Assembly: GCA_023412635.1 (NCBI GenBank)
Contig: JAEYNI010000019.1
Location: forward strand, 1-16,496
Reading direction: 5' to 3'
Length of the DNA stretch: 16,496 nucleotides
DNA from: Bacillota bacterium
Lineage (GTDB): Bacteria; Bacillota; Clostridia; Acetivibrionales; DSM-1351
Shown: piece by piece, positions 1 to 7,491 of the stretch
Layout of the letters: every line of letters begins with the position of its first letter
How positions within the stretch are numbered: position 1 is the first letter of the stretch
Position numbers and translations under genes: made by a program
Notes under the pieces: model-generated
Databases searched by the model: none
Seen by the model: only the letters and a program-made list of their open reading frames with translations
What the model was told of the DNA's origin: nothing

Positions 1-1430
1 TAACCGAATACTCTGTTGAAGCCTACTTTAAGGTTTTTTATACCTGTTTTTTCCTTTTCTTCGGCTTCAAGAGCTGCTATCCAATCCTTTCCCTGGGTTG
101 ATGCCTGCCTGAGCTTGTCCACCTCGGGATTATAACCTGTTTTTATTATACCGCCCTCCTTTATGGTTACAGGAGGGTCCTCAATAATCGCGGCTTCAAT
201 AAGCTGGCAGACATCTTCCAGATTGTCCAGCTGCTCATAGCAATACCTGCTATATTCAGCCTCAAAATCAATCATAATATTTTTTATATATGGAATCTGA
301 CCGATAGAATTTTTAAGAGCTATAAAATCCCGGCAGTTAACGTTTCCAAGTACAACTTTTCCCATCAGGCGCTCAATATCGTAAACTCTGCGAAGCAATT
401 CCCTGATTTCCATACGTGCCATAAACTTGTTCTTGAATTCGTCAACGGCGTCCAGTCTAAGTTGAATATCTCCGATATTGACCAGAGGTTGTTCTATCCA
501 TTTTCTCAGGAGTCTGCCCCCCATGGAGGTCATGGTTTTATCCAGTACCCACAATAGTGAACCCCGTTTTGACTTTTCTCTCATGGTTTCTGTCAATTCA
601 AGATTTCGACGGGTTGCTGCATCCAAAATCATGTATTCCTCAATGTTATAGGAGTTGAAATTCTGTATATGGCTCAGATTAACCTTTTGCGTCATATCCA
701 GGTACTTTAAAAGTGCACCCGATGCGTTAATGGAAATATCGTATTCCGACAAATTCAGACTGAGATTTTCAAAATGTTGTTTTAGCGTTTCCTTGGCATT
801 ACCATACTCAAAAGCATAGTTGTCATAACCCGATATGTAAATGTTGAAGCGTAGATTCAATAGGTTCAGTAATTCACCATCCTCGTTGAACTCACTGTTT
901 ACTACCAGCTCTGAGGGCATAAACTTGGCAATTTCATCCATCAGCTTGCCCTTGGTATTTCCCCAGGTTATCCTGGTAGCATAAAAGTCACCGGTTGTAA
1001 TATCAACAGCTGCCAGGCCAAAAAAATTGCCGTTTCTGCAAACCGACATAAGATAATTATTTTTTCTATCATCCAGCATGGCTGTGTCTGTCACTGTACC
1101 CGGAGTTACTACTCTTACAACATCCCTTTTTACTATCCCCTTTGCCAGTGCAGGGTCCTCAACCTGTTCACAAATTGCGACCTTATACCCCTTTGAAACA
1201 AGACGCGCTATGTATCCGTCTGCAGCATGAAAAGGAACGCCGCACATGGGCGCACGTTCCTCCAATCCGCAATCCTTGCCTGTAAGGGTTATCTCAAGCT
1301 CTTTAGAGGCGACCTCCGCATCTCTGAAAAACATTTCATAGAAGTCTCCCAGTCTGAAGAACAATATACAGTCTTTGTATTGGTCTTTTATATTCAAGTA
1401 CTGCTGCATCATAGGAGTAACTGTACCCAT
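1..1430 (-). CDS. mutS: DNA mismatch repair protein MutS, N-terminal part (3' end outside window)
   Basis: Cytoplasmic ATPase that recognises mispaired bases and starts mismatch repair with MutL. The window holds 476 codons of a protein usually near 870 residues, so the core-helix end, Walker ATPase and C-terminus are missing. Visible are the start MGTVTPMMQQY, the mismatch-reading FYE motif (Phe30, Glu32) inside GDFYEMF, the conserved APMCGVPFHA segment, and at the window edge the clamp-domain stretch IKNLKVGFNRVFG. An in-frame ATG lies four codons upstream at 1442, but GGAGG sits directly on it; the ATG at 1430 has that GGAGG at normal spacing and matches the family start, so it was chosen. 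It is the third gene after miaB and the YmcA/YlbF-like gene on the same strand, with an 89-bp gap before the latter's stop. Confidence 0.97.
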   Translation of the reverse strand, partial: MGTVTPMMQQYLNIKDQYKDCILFFRLGDFYEMFFRDAEVASKELEITLTGKDCGLEERAPMCGVPFHAADGYIARLVSKGYKVAICEQVEDPALAKGIVKRDVVRVVTPGTVTDTAMLDDRKNNYLMSVCRNGNFFGLAAVDITTGDFYATRITWGNTKGKLMDEIAKFMPSELVVNSEFNEDGELLNLLNLRFNIYISGYDNYAFEYGNAKETLKQHFENLSLNLSEYDISINASGALLKYLDMTQKVNLSHIQNFNSYNIEEYMILDAATRRNLELTETMREKSKRGSLLWVLDKTMTSMGGRLLRKWIEQPLVNIGDIQLRLDAVDEFKNKFMARMEIRELLRRVYDIERLMGKVVLGNVNCRDFIALKNSIGQIPYIKNIMIDFEAEYSRYCYEQLDNLEDVCQLIEAAIIEDPPVTIKEGGIIKTGYNPEVDKLRQASTQGKDWIAALEAEEKEKTGIKNLKVGFNRVFG

Positions 1431-1531
1431 ACTAGCCTCCATTGTTTACAATAAAATCTTTAGATTAATAAATGAATCGTAATCATCACGGTAAAAACCA
1501 AGCACATGTTAGTACTCTGTTTGTTTTGCCT

Positions 1532-1918
1532 TTAGCCCTTGCAGCCGCCTCCACAGGTCTTGCACTTGTCGTCCGAGCAGGTAGGCTCTCCTGTTATTGA
1601 GAAAATGATGATATCGTTTACCTTTTTCATCAAAGCTTCAAGATTGGCTTTTGCTGTTAAAAAATCAAAGGTTACAGGATATTCGTTTATTTCCTTTTGC
1701 TTTGCCAGCAATTTCTGTTTTGCTTCTTCAATACTATCGGTTGCTGCATTTTCTCTTGTTTTTTTAACAAGGTCAATTTGCAGCTGCTTGTACTCATTCA
1801 TAAGTGTAGTAGATTTAGTGTCAGACTGCATTGCAGCCTCTGTATTTTTATATGTTTCCATTTCCTTGGAATTTGCCATCAATAATCCAAGTTCTCTTGC
1901 CTTTTCTGTTATATCCAT
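1532..1918 (-). CDS. YmcA/YlbF family (RicA/RicF-like) regulatory protein with four-Cys tail
   Basis: A 128-residue, mostly helical cytoplasmic protein of the YmcA/YlbF family. In B. subtilis YmcA, YlbF and YaaT form a complex affecting mRNA processing, competence, biofilm formation and sporulation, and it carries iron-sulfur clusters (established knowledge). The start at 1918 (MDITEKAREL) has GGAG seven bases upstream; an in-frame ATG at 1960 would add 14 residues but has no clear ribosome site. Positions 1 to about 105 are charged amphipathic helix typical of the family. The tail has Cys114, Cys119, Cys122 and Cys126 (C-x4-C-x2-C-x3-C), a plausible cluster or metal ligand set. Position between miaB and mutS matches B. 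subtilis ymcA, while the Cys-rich tail recalls YlbF, so assignment to one paralogue is unsafe. Confidence 0.85.
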   Translation of the reverse strand: MDITEKARELGLLMANSKEMETYKNTEAAMQSDTKSTTLMNEYKQLQIDLVKKTRENAATDSIEEAKQKLLAKQKEINEYPVTFDFLTAKANLEALMKKVNDIIIFSITGEPTCSDDKCKTCGGGCKG

Positions 1919-1991
1919 TTTAGTCTCCAATCTGCTGCTATTCAGCATGGTTATAGTCATATATTATTTTTGCCGGTAACTTTATGTGTTA

Positions 1992-2053
1992 TTGTTACTG
2001 AACTATTTTACATTATTGTTAGTGAATTATTTATGTTGTCACTGAACTATTTT
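1992..2053. repeat. Three imperfect 18-bp direct repeats at the 3' end of miaB
   Basis: Plus-strand copies begin at 1992 (TTGTTACTGAACTATTTT), 2016 (TTGTTAGTGAATTATTTA) and 2036 (TTGTCACTGAACTATTTT). Start-to-start spacing is 24 and 20 bp. The last copy covers the final codons and stop of miaB; the other two lie in the spacer before the YmcA/YlbF-like gene, so the gene end appears to have been copied twice downstream. Function unknown. Confidence 0.75.
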
Positions 2054-3469
2054 GCCAAGAAGTGACCAGGTCTGTATTGTATCAATCTTTACTCTTACCA
2101 GCTTGCCTACTATTTCTGGACTCCCTTTAAAATTAACGATTTTGTTTTCTCTGGTTCTTCCAGTGTAAGTAGTTTTGCTGCTTTTGCTGAGACCTTCAAC
2201 AAGAACTTCAACTTCTTTTCCAAGAAGTTCATCGTTTATTTCACGACTAATGGTGTTTTGAAGAGCAAGAAGTCTGTCGAATCTCTCTTTTTTAGTTTCC
2301 TCAGACACCTGGTTCTCTTTCGTTGCAGCAGGTGTTCCCGTCCTTTTTGAGTAAAGGAAGGTATAGGCCATATCAAACCTGGCTTTTGCAACAACATCAA
2401 GAGTTTCGGCAAAGTCCTCTTCAGTTTCGCCGGGAAACCCTACAATTATGTCTGTTGACAGTGCAATTCCCGGTATATGGGTCTTTACTTTTTCCAGCAA
2501 CTCAAGATACTGTTCCTTTGTGTACCTCCGGTTCATGTCATCTAGAATTTTTGTGCTGCCGGCCTGCACGGGTAAGTGTAAATGCTCACAGACCTTTTCA
2601 CAATCTCTCATGGCGTAAATCAGCTCATCGGACAGATCCTTGGGATGTGAAGTCATAAAACGTATCCGTTCAATGCCCTCTATGGTGTTGAGCTCTCTAA
2701 GCAGGCCGGCGAAACTGTATTCCCCTGCCAAATCCTTACCATAGGAATTAACATTCTGTCCAAGGAGGGTTATTTCCTTACAGCCTTCCTGGGCAAGCTT
2801 TTGAACCTCATTTTTTATTTCTTCCAAACCTCTGCTTCGTTCTCGACCTCTAACATAGGGAACAATACAGTAAGAACAGAAGTTATTGCAGCCGTACATT
2901 ACTGTGACCCATGCCTTAAGGCTGTCCTTACGTGTTATCGGCATGTTCTCTGCAATTGAACCTGTTGAATCCCATACATCAATTACAGCGGCTTTTGTTT
3001 CAATTGCTGTATTGAGTAATTCCGGGAACTTATATAAATTGTGTGTCCCAAAAACTATATCAACATGCTTGTATACTTTCCTAATATGCTCAACAACCTC
3101 AGGCTGCTGCATCATACAGCCGCAGATTGCAATGACCAGCTCGGGATTTTTTTCTTTTAACTTTTTTAAAGCTCCTAAGTGTCCGTAGACCTTTTGCTCT
3201 GCATTCTCTCTTACGCAACAGGTATTAAAAATAACCAGATCACTTTCAGCTCTCTTGAAGGATTCAGAATAGCCCATTTCAGACAGCATCCCCGAAAGAC
3301 GCTCGGAATCATTTTCATTCATCTGACAGCCAAAGGTTTCAATAATATATTTAACAGGTTTTCCTGTTTCTTTAATCCTGGCTTGATTGTAATCCTTAAG
3401 CATTTCAATATATTTATACTGCTGAGCTATTTCCTCGGCAGAAACTTGCGTTGTTACTCTTTTGCTCAA
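2039..3469 (-). CDS. miaB: tRNA-2-methylthio-N6-dimethylallyladenosine synthase MiaB
   Basis: Radical-SAM methylthiotransferase that adds a methylthio group to i6A37 of tRNAs reading UNN codons, using two 4Fe-4S clusters. The 476 residues fit the family. Order: a leader of about 40 residues, the MTTase N-terminal domain with cluster ligands Cys48 (TFGCQMNEND), Cys84 (NTCC) and Cys118 (CGCM), the radical-SAM core with CxxxCxxC at Cys194, Cys198 and Cys201, and a C-terminal TRAM domain from about 410. The start is TTG at 3469 with GGAGG six bases upstream. First gene of a minus-strand block leading to the YmcA/YlbF-like gene and mutS, with a good promoter about 80 bp upstream. It is close to the related MTTases YqeV and RimO, but the motif set and the neighbours favour MiaB. 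Confidence 0.96.
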   Translation of the reverse strand: MSKRVTTQVSAEEIAQQYKYIEMLKDYNQARIKETGKPVKYIIETFGCQMNENDSERLSGMLSEMGYSESFKRAESDLVIFNTCCVRENAEQKVYGHLGALKKLKEKNPELVIAICGCMMQQPEVVEHIRKVYKHVDIVFGTHNLYKFPELLNTAIETKAAVIDVWDSTGSIAENMPITRKDSLKAWVTVMYGCNNFCSYCIVPYVRGRERSRGLEEIKNEVQKLAQEGCKEITLLGQNVNSYGKDLAGEYSFAGLLRELNTIEGIERIRFMTSHPKDLSDELIYAMRDCEKVCEHLHLPVQAGSTKILDDMNRRYTKEQYLELLEKVKTHIPGIALSTDIIVGFPGETEEDFAETLDVVAKARFDMAYTFLYSKRTGTPAATKENQVSEETKKERFDRLLALQNTISREINDELLGKEVEVLVEGLSKSSKTTYTGRTRENKIVNFKGSPEIVGKLVRVKIDTIQTWSLLGKIVQ

Positions 3470-3548
3470 TGAAATCCTCCATTCCCCTTATACATTGTAT
3501 ATATCTGTTAAAAAGCAGCTTACTGCTGACAGTTTTAATACAGTGATT

Positions 3549-3576
3549 ATTATAACATAAAATATATTTATATAAA
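3549..3576 (-). promoter_or_regulatory. Predicted sigma-A promoter of miaB
   Basis: On the minus strand a perfect TATAAT (3549-3554) carries an extended TG element (TGTTATAAT), and a TTTATA -35 lies at 3571-3576 with a 16-bp spacer. Transcription would start near 3542, giving a leader of roughly 72 nt. The leader includes a short hairpin (3514-3527) and a tATACATTGTATa inverted repeat just before the ribosome site. Confidence 0.65.
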
Positions 3577-3617
3577 TAAAAATAACCTATTTTGACAGAA
3601 CTTAATGTTATTTTAAC

Positions 3618-3672
3618 AAAAAAAAATCAGCTACAATTAGTTATCTTTTTGAATAACATTCATAGCTGATTT
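3618..3672 (-). terminator. Rho-independent terminator after the htrA / secreted-protein unit
   Basis: On the minus strand, AAATCAGCTA (3663-3672) pairs with TAGCTGATTT (3624-3633), with an inner GTTAT/ATAAC stem (3640-3644 with 3653-3657). A run of nine T residues (3618-3626) follows. It lies 11 bp after the stop of the 636-residue protein gene and separates that unit from miaB. Confidence 0.85.
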
Positions 3673-3682
3673 TATTATTTAA

Positions 3683-5593
3683 TTATAGATCTTCTTCATT
3701 CGTTGATTTTTTATCTTCTGTTGATTTTTCATCTTCTGTTGACTTTTTTTCCTTATCCGTCTTATTTTTTGACTTAAATTCATCCAGAGAATGTTGTTTC
3801 CATGTAAGTTTCAAACTGCTGTAATTAGTTTTATTTATTACTGTATTTTTCCAAATGTCCTCAACTTTCTTTAAGTTATCTGAAGAGGTATTTGTAACCG
3901 GGATAGTTGTTTGTTGTACATATACCTTCTTTCCGGTTTCTATAATGTATATATATTCATTAATCATATTATCAAAATTATAACTTTTCTTACTGTCTTC
4001 TTTTAAGGATTTTTCTATGGCTTTCATATCGTATTCCTTGGTAATCTTGTATATGGTTGCACCTTTATCTTTTGCTGATTGTATATTAACCTTTACAATT
4101 CCTGAACGGACTTCATCACTATCCATATAGCTCTCTCCCATTACTGAGAATGTTTCATCAAAAGACTGTGCAGTAGAACCGGCACTCATATTTATACTTA
4201 TATTACTATAAGATTCAGATGCCTTTAACTCTTCGTAATCTCCCACTCCATAATCAATTAATAGCATTAGGAATAAACCGTTGTAGCTTGAACTTCTCGT
4301 ATTGGTTTTCCAGTTCCTTTTAACTTTAGTTGCAAATTCGTTTTTGTCCATTGATAATTCTTTATCTTCATCTAAGTTCATCAAATTTTCAGATAAAGCA
4401 ATTTTACCTATATGTTTACTAAGCAGAGATTTATCAAGAGTAAATGATTTGAACATAAAATCAAATTTGTCCTGTTTTTCCTTATCCAGATATTTATCAT
4501 CGGCCATTATAGCAGTTATTAAGTATTTATAGCCATTTCCTACAATAAACAAGTAGTGTGATATAAACGGTCTTTGAGTCATTGTTGTATCGCGCACCGA
4601 CATATGGTATACATTACAACCGTTTTGTGTATATTCTTTCTGGTATATTATGTCATATATAGCATCGTTATAATTACTCTTAAATTCCTTTATTTCCTTC
4701 TCAGCCCATTTTGTAGCATTTTCACCAGGTAAAGCAGAGCCAATCAAGCTAACCGAAATTAACTCAGGTACTTTGTTTACAGTATCCTTTTCCTTCTGAG
4801 TTTCACTTTCTTCACTATTTTGATTAAGATCCTCATCAGAATATACAGGACTAAAAACCTGCTCACGGGAATTAGGAGCACCTGAAGCCTTCCAATATGG
4901 ACTTAGCTTCATCTTCCACCCAAAATTGGTATTCTTATATTCCCTGACTGTGTTTAATGAGTCTGATAATTCTTTAATCAAAGGATTTTTATCATCAAAG
5001 GTTAATTTAAAGGAAGATGTCAGCTTCTCAAACATTTCCTCATGCTGGAGGTAGAACTCCCTGTTCATATGTACAGTCAACTTATATATATTATTGTTGG
5101 CAATATAAATTCTATTTTCAGTATATTCCTTGAATTCTGTATCATCGGTATTACTAACCGAAAAGAAATCGTAATAGCCTCCTCCTTCGATTATCTGTAA
5201 ACACCTTTGTCCGTTTTTGTCCTTAATAATGTCTCGCTGAAATTCTTTACCGCTGGAATAGAAACCCGAGTAAGAGTCATTTTCTATAGAATATAAAATA
5301 TCTTCAAGTGTAAGCTTATCAGTATTTTTTGTTACTTCCAGATCAACTCCTGCTTGATAACTGGTTGTTGACATACTAAAATAGTTTAGCCTGTCTGATT
5401 TATATACAACGGCATCATCCGGCAGATACATAGACCACTTGTATATACGACTTCCCACCTCTGTTATGGCAAAATCATCCTTATTTGAAAAAGCTTCATA
5501 CAAATCAATATTTCCGCTTTCGGCATAAGTTACTGGTGTTATTGTACCTATAAGCAATAACGTACAAATAAAAAGAGCAAGAATTTTCTTCAT
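3683..5593 (-). CDS. Exported protein of unknown function with repeated PsbP/Mog1-like segments
   Basis: 636 residues, no family recognised with certainty. A signal peptide is clear (MKKILALFICTLLLIGTITP, likely cut after VTYA at 24), with no lipobox cysteine, so the product is probably secreted or wall-associated. Three segments look related: about 45-200 (KWSMYLP ... FEKLTSSFKL), 224-388 (GWKMKLSPYW ... FDFMFKSFTL) and, more weakly, 425-600 (ending VEDIWKNTV). The pattern of an aromatic-rich strand, a late hydrophobic strand and a closing FxxxxxSF helix resembles PsbP/Mog1-like alpha-beta folds; this is inference. A Glu/Lys-rich linker lies at 255-272 and a Lys/Ser/Thr/Glu tail (606-636) encodes six-residue repeats. 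It starts 24 bp after htrA on the same strand, with GGAGG 11 bases before ATG, so the two are probably co-transcribed; it may be a partner or substrate of the protease. Confidence 0.8.
   Translation of the reverse strand: MKKILALFICTLLLIGTITPVTYAESGNIDLYEAFSNKDDFAITEVGSRIYKWSMYLPDDAVVYKSDRLNYFSMSTTSYQAGVDLEVTKNTDKLTLEDILYSIENDSYSGFYSSGKEFQRDIIKDKNGQRCLQIIEGGGYYDFFSVSNTDDTEFKEYTENRIYIANNNIYKLTVHMNREFYLQHEEMFEKLTSSFKLTFDDKNPLIKELSDSLNTVREYKNTNFGWKMKLSPYWKASGAPNSREQVFSPVYSDEDLNQNSEESETQKEKDTVNKVPELISVSLIGSALPGENATKWAEKEIKEFKSNYNDAIYDIIYQKEYTQNGCNVYHMSVRDTTMTQRPFISHYLFIVGNGYKYLITAIMADDKYLDKEKQDKFDFMFKSFTLDKSLLSKHIGKIALSENLMNLDEDKELSMDKNEFATKVKRNWKTNTRSSSYNGLFLMLLIDYGVGDYEELKASESYSNISINMSAGSTAQSFDETFSVMGESYMDSDEVRSGIVKVNIQSAKDKGATIYKITKEYDMKAIEKSLKEDSKKSYNFDNMINEYIYIIETGKKVYVQQTTIPVTNTSSDNLKKVEDIWKNTVINKTNYSSLKLTWKQHSLDEFKSKNKTDKEKKSTEDEKSTEDKKSTNEEDL
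3702..3755. repeat. 18-bp tandem repeat encoding a charged C-terminal tail
   Basis: Copies at 3702-3719 (GTTGATTTTTTATCTTCT) and 3720-3737 (GTTGATTTTTCATCTTCT) differ by one base; a degenerate third is at 3738-3755. Each encodes six residues of the KKSTED type in the tail of the exported protein. The period is a multiple of three, so copy-number change would keep the frame. Confidence 0.8.
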
Positions 5594-5617
5594 ATATGTT
5601 AATTCCTCCGGGCTGAA

Positions 5618-6685
5618 TTATTTTTTCTTTTCTGGCTGTTCCTTCAGGGTTATTTCAATTTCTAAAAGTTTCTCACCACGTAAAATTTTAAGTTTTACCT
5701 TATCACCAGGTAAATGGTTTTTAAGTATCTCATTATACTCAGCAATTGAGGTGGTTTTCTGACCATCAATAGATTCCAGAATATCACCTTCCTTAACCTG
5801 CTCATTTGATACAACTGCATTTTTTTGAATTGCTATGACCTTTAGACCCTGATTTGTTGGTAGCCCAAGAAGTGCTGCCCAGTTCTCCTCAAAGTCAATT
5901 CCTGTATAGCATCTTCTTATTTTCCCATACTTTTTGTAATGCTCCATAAAGTATTTTACATTGCTTGCCGGAATAGCAAAATTCATTCCCTGATAGTAAG
6001 AATACCCAAGTGTGTTTATCCCCACAAGCTCACCGTCCATATTAACAAGTGGTCCTCCACTATTCCCCGGATTTATGGCAGCATCAGTCTGAAGATAAGT
6101 ATAAATTCCATCCACGGGCCTGTTGAGTCCACTAACAATCCCTGTGCTGGCACTGTTTCTATAGCCGAAGAAAAGAGGTGTGCCGATGGCTATTACATCA
6201 TCTCCCACTTTCATCTTAGTATCCGAGGTAAGGGTTATGGGTTTTAAGTCTTTTCTATCAATTTTCAGCAGAGCAAGGTCAATATCTTCATCAGCATATA
6301 ATATACTGGCTGTATATACCTTTCCATCATATGTAACAACATAAATTTTTTCTATCCCATCTATAACATGGTTATTAGTCAAGATTTTACCTTCTTCCTC
6401 TATTACAACTCCTGAACCATGCTGCAAATTCTTTGGGTATTTTGAATAAACCTGGTCTTCCTCTCGGTATTTTGTATTGTTTCCAATGATTGCAACCACC
6501 GACTCATTTACCTGATCTATAACATCAGAAACCTTTTTTTTATCTTTTTGCTGCTCGCTGTCACTATTCTGTATTTCTTTAGCCGCTTCCAGTACTTGCT
6601 TATCCTGGTCCGCTTGTGCAAATGTCGGAACTGTAAATTGGAATATCACGAATAAAACTAATAACAAACAGGTAATTTTCTTCAA
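5618..6685 (-). CDS. HtrA/DegP-type exported serine protease with one PDZ domain
   Basis: S1C-family protease acting outside the membrane on misfolded or damaged exported proteins. 355 residues from a TTG start at 6685, chosen because GAGGGGG lies 8 bases upstream and because a longer start (ATG at 6718) would fall inside the predicted -10 box. Order: signal sequence or N-terminal anchor (residues 1 to about 24, ending PTFAQA), a charged linker, the trypsin-like domain with catalytic His106 (TNNHVI), Asp136 (DIDLALL) and Ser209 (NPGNSGGP), then a PDZ domain from about 262 (GIDFEENW ... GDILESIDG ... LPGDKVKLKILR). The 349-355 end is lysine-rich. All three catalytic residues are present, so it should be active. 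It is followed after 24 bp by the 636-residue exported protein. Paralogue (HtrA, HtrB, YyxA) cannot be assigned. Confidence 0.93.
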   Translation of the reverse strand: MKKITCLLLVLFVIFQFTVPTFAQADQDKQVLEAAKEIQNSDSEQQKDKKKVSDVIDQVNESVVAIIGNNTKYREEDQVYSKYPKNLQHGSGVVIEEEGKILTNNHVIDGIEKIYVVTYDGKVYTASILYADEDIDLALLKIDRKDLKPITLTSDTKMKVGDDVIAIGTPLFFGYRNSASTGIVSGLNRPVDGIYTYLQTDAAINPGNSGGPLVNMDGELVGINTLGYSYYQGMNFAIPASNVKYFMEHYKKYGKIRRCYTGIDFEENWAALLGLPTNQGLKVIAIQKNAVVSNEQVKEGDILESIDGQKTTSIAEYNEILKNHLPGDKVKLKILRGEKLLEIEITLKEQPEKKK

Positions 6686-6716
6686 CTGTCTTTCCCCCTC
6701 GAAACATAATAAAACC

Positions 6717-6745
6717 ATATTATCATAAATACATAATTATGTAAA
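6717..6745 (-). promoter_or_regulatory. Predicted sigma-A promoter of the htrA unit
   Basis: On the minus strand: TTTACA -35 (6740-6745), a 17-bp spacer and TAATAT -10 (6717-6722) with extended TG (TGATAATAT). Transcription would start near 6710, leaving a leader of about 24 nt before the TTG start. The 12-bp palindrome ACATAATTATGT (6731-6742) overlaps the -35 and spacer and could be an operator, though AT-rich palindromes also occur by chance. Confidence 0.7.
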
Positions 6746-6767
6746 TTTTAGCATTTTGATCTAATTT

Positions 6768-7316
6768 TCAAAAATTATAAACATATTTCTCCTCAATTAA
6801 CGGTTTCCCTGCAAGCATAACTGTTATTAATTCACCTGTACTTTTAAAGCCAAAACGATTGTAAAAACCCGTTGCTCTTTGATTATCTCTTATAACCCAA
6901 AGAAAACAGCGTTGAAAACCCTGATTCTTTAAATTTTCCACAGCAAATTTCATTAACTCAAATCCTTGTCCTGTTGACCAGTATTCAGGAAGAACATAAA
7001 GGGAGATTATCTCGGCTTCTGAAAGGTTTTCAGAGACTGTTAGATTATCCGAATTTGTACTGGAATCATCGAGATAATTATTTTTTCTGGCTTTACCAAA
7101 AGTAATTGTACCGGTTATTTTCCCGCTATCTTCGTATATGGCAGCATCATGAGCTTTTTCTCGTATAGCTCTTGAAAAAAGAGGTATCCACCCTTCATCA
7201 GAAATACTTTCCAAATATTCAGCTGAAAAGTAATTAACATAAGCTTTTTTCCAGGTTTGAGAATGTATGTAGCTCATTGCTGCAACATCATCTATTGTTG
7301 CCATACGTACTCCCAT
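6768..7316 (-). CDS. GNAT-family N-acetyltransferase
   Basis: Cytoplasmic acetyl-CoA-dependent acyltransferase of 182 residues, substrate unknown. The start at 7316 (MGVRMATIDDVAAM) has GGAGG 8 bases upstream; a second ATG four codons in lacks as good a site. The early VRMATIDDVAAMSYIHSQTWKKAY segment is typical of GNAT alpha1-alpha2. Motif A is at 103-122 (IISLYVLPEYWSTGQGFELM), where the usual R/Q-x-x-G-x-G loop reads W-S-T-G-Q-G, with Trp113 in place of Arg/Gln. Motif B is FLWVIRDNQRATGFYNRFGF (about 138-157). An acidic, Ser/Asn-rich insert (82-100) lies before motif A. It sits upstream of htrA on the same strand, but htrA has its own promoter in the gap, so a functional link is not shown. 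Confidence 0.9.
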   Translation of the reverse strand: MGVRMATIDDVAAMSYIHSQTWKKAYVNYFSAEYLESISDEGWIPLFSRAIREKAHDAAIYEDSGKITGTITFGKARKNNYLDDSSTNSDNLTVSENLSEAEIISLYVLPEYWSTGQGFELMKFAVENLKNQGFQRCFLWVIRDNQRATGFYNRFGFKSTGELITVMLAGKPLIEEKYVYNF

Positions 7317-7416
7317 AGTAATTTCCTCCGGTAATCATTATTTAGAAAATGTTATCAGATAATCAGACATATTTAAAGTCTTTTTGAACCAGATTTGTTC
7401 CAAATGTGTTTTCTTA

Positions 7417-7444
7417 TGGAATACATATGAAAAAAGTGTATAAT
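7417..7444 (+). promoter_or_regulatory. Possible promoter of the thioesterase gene
   Basis: A perfect TATAAT -10 (7439-7444) lies 48 bp before the TTG start. The best -35 is a weak TGGAAT at 7417-7422 with a 16-bp spacer. This is the only convincing -10 on the plus strand in the divergent gap to the acetyltransferase gene. Confidence 0.45.
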
Positions 7445-7491
7445 TTTTATATAATTTTATATTCTGAACAATAGAAAAAGGAGCTAATATT

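Noticed and set aside
1443..1531. Possible separate mutS promoter in the 89-bp spacer
   Set aside because: A TTTACC-like -35 can be seen but no -10 at acceptable spacing; co-transcription with the upstream genes is simpler.
1539..1979. Long plus-strand open frame opposite the YmcA/YlbF-like gene
   Set aside because: It is the antisense shadow of a recognisable minus-strand gene, with no ribosome site and a low-complexity Ser/Phe/Cys-rich product.
2265..2275. Sequence like a Spo0A box (TGTCGAA) near 2274
   Set aside because: It lies inside the miaB coding region with no promoter nearby; a 7-bp match is expected by chance.
7381..7410. Bulged inverted repeat TTTGAAC / GTTCCAAA upstream of the acetyltransferase gene
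   Set aside because: The arms are short and mismatched and no promoter could be placed relative to it, so it was not called as an operator.
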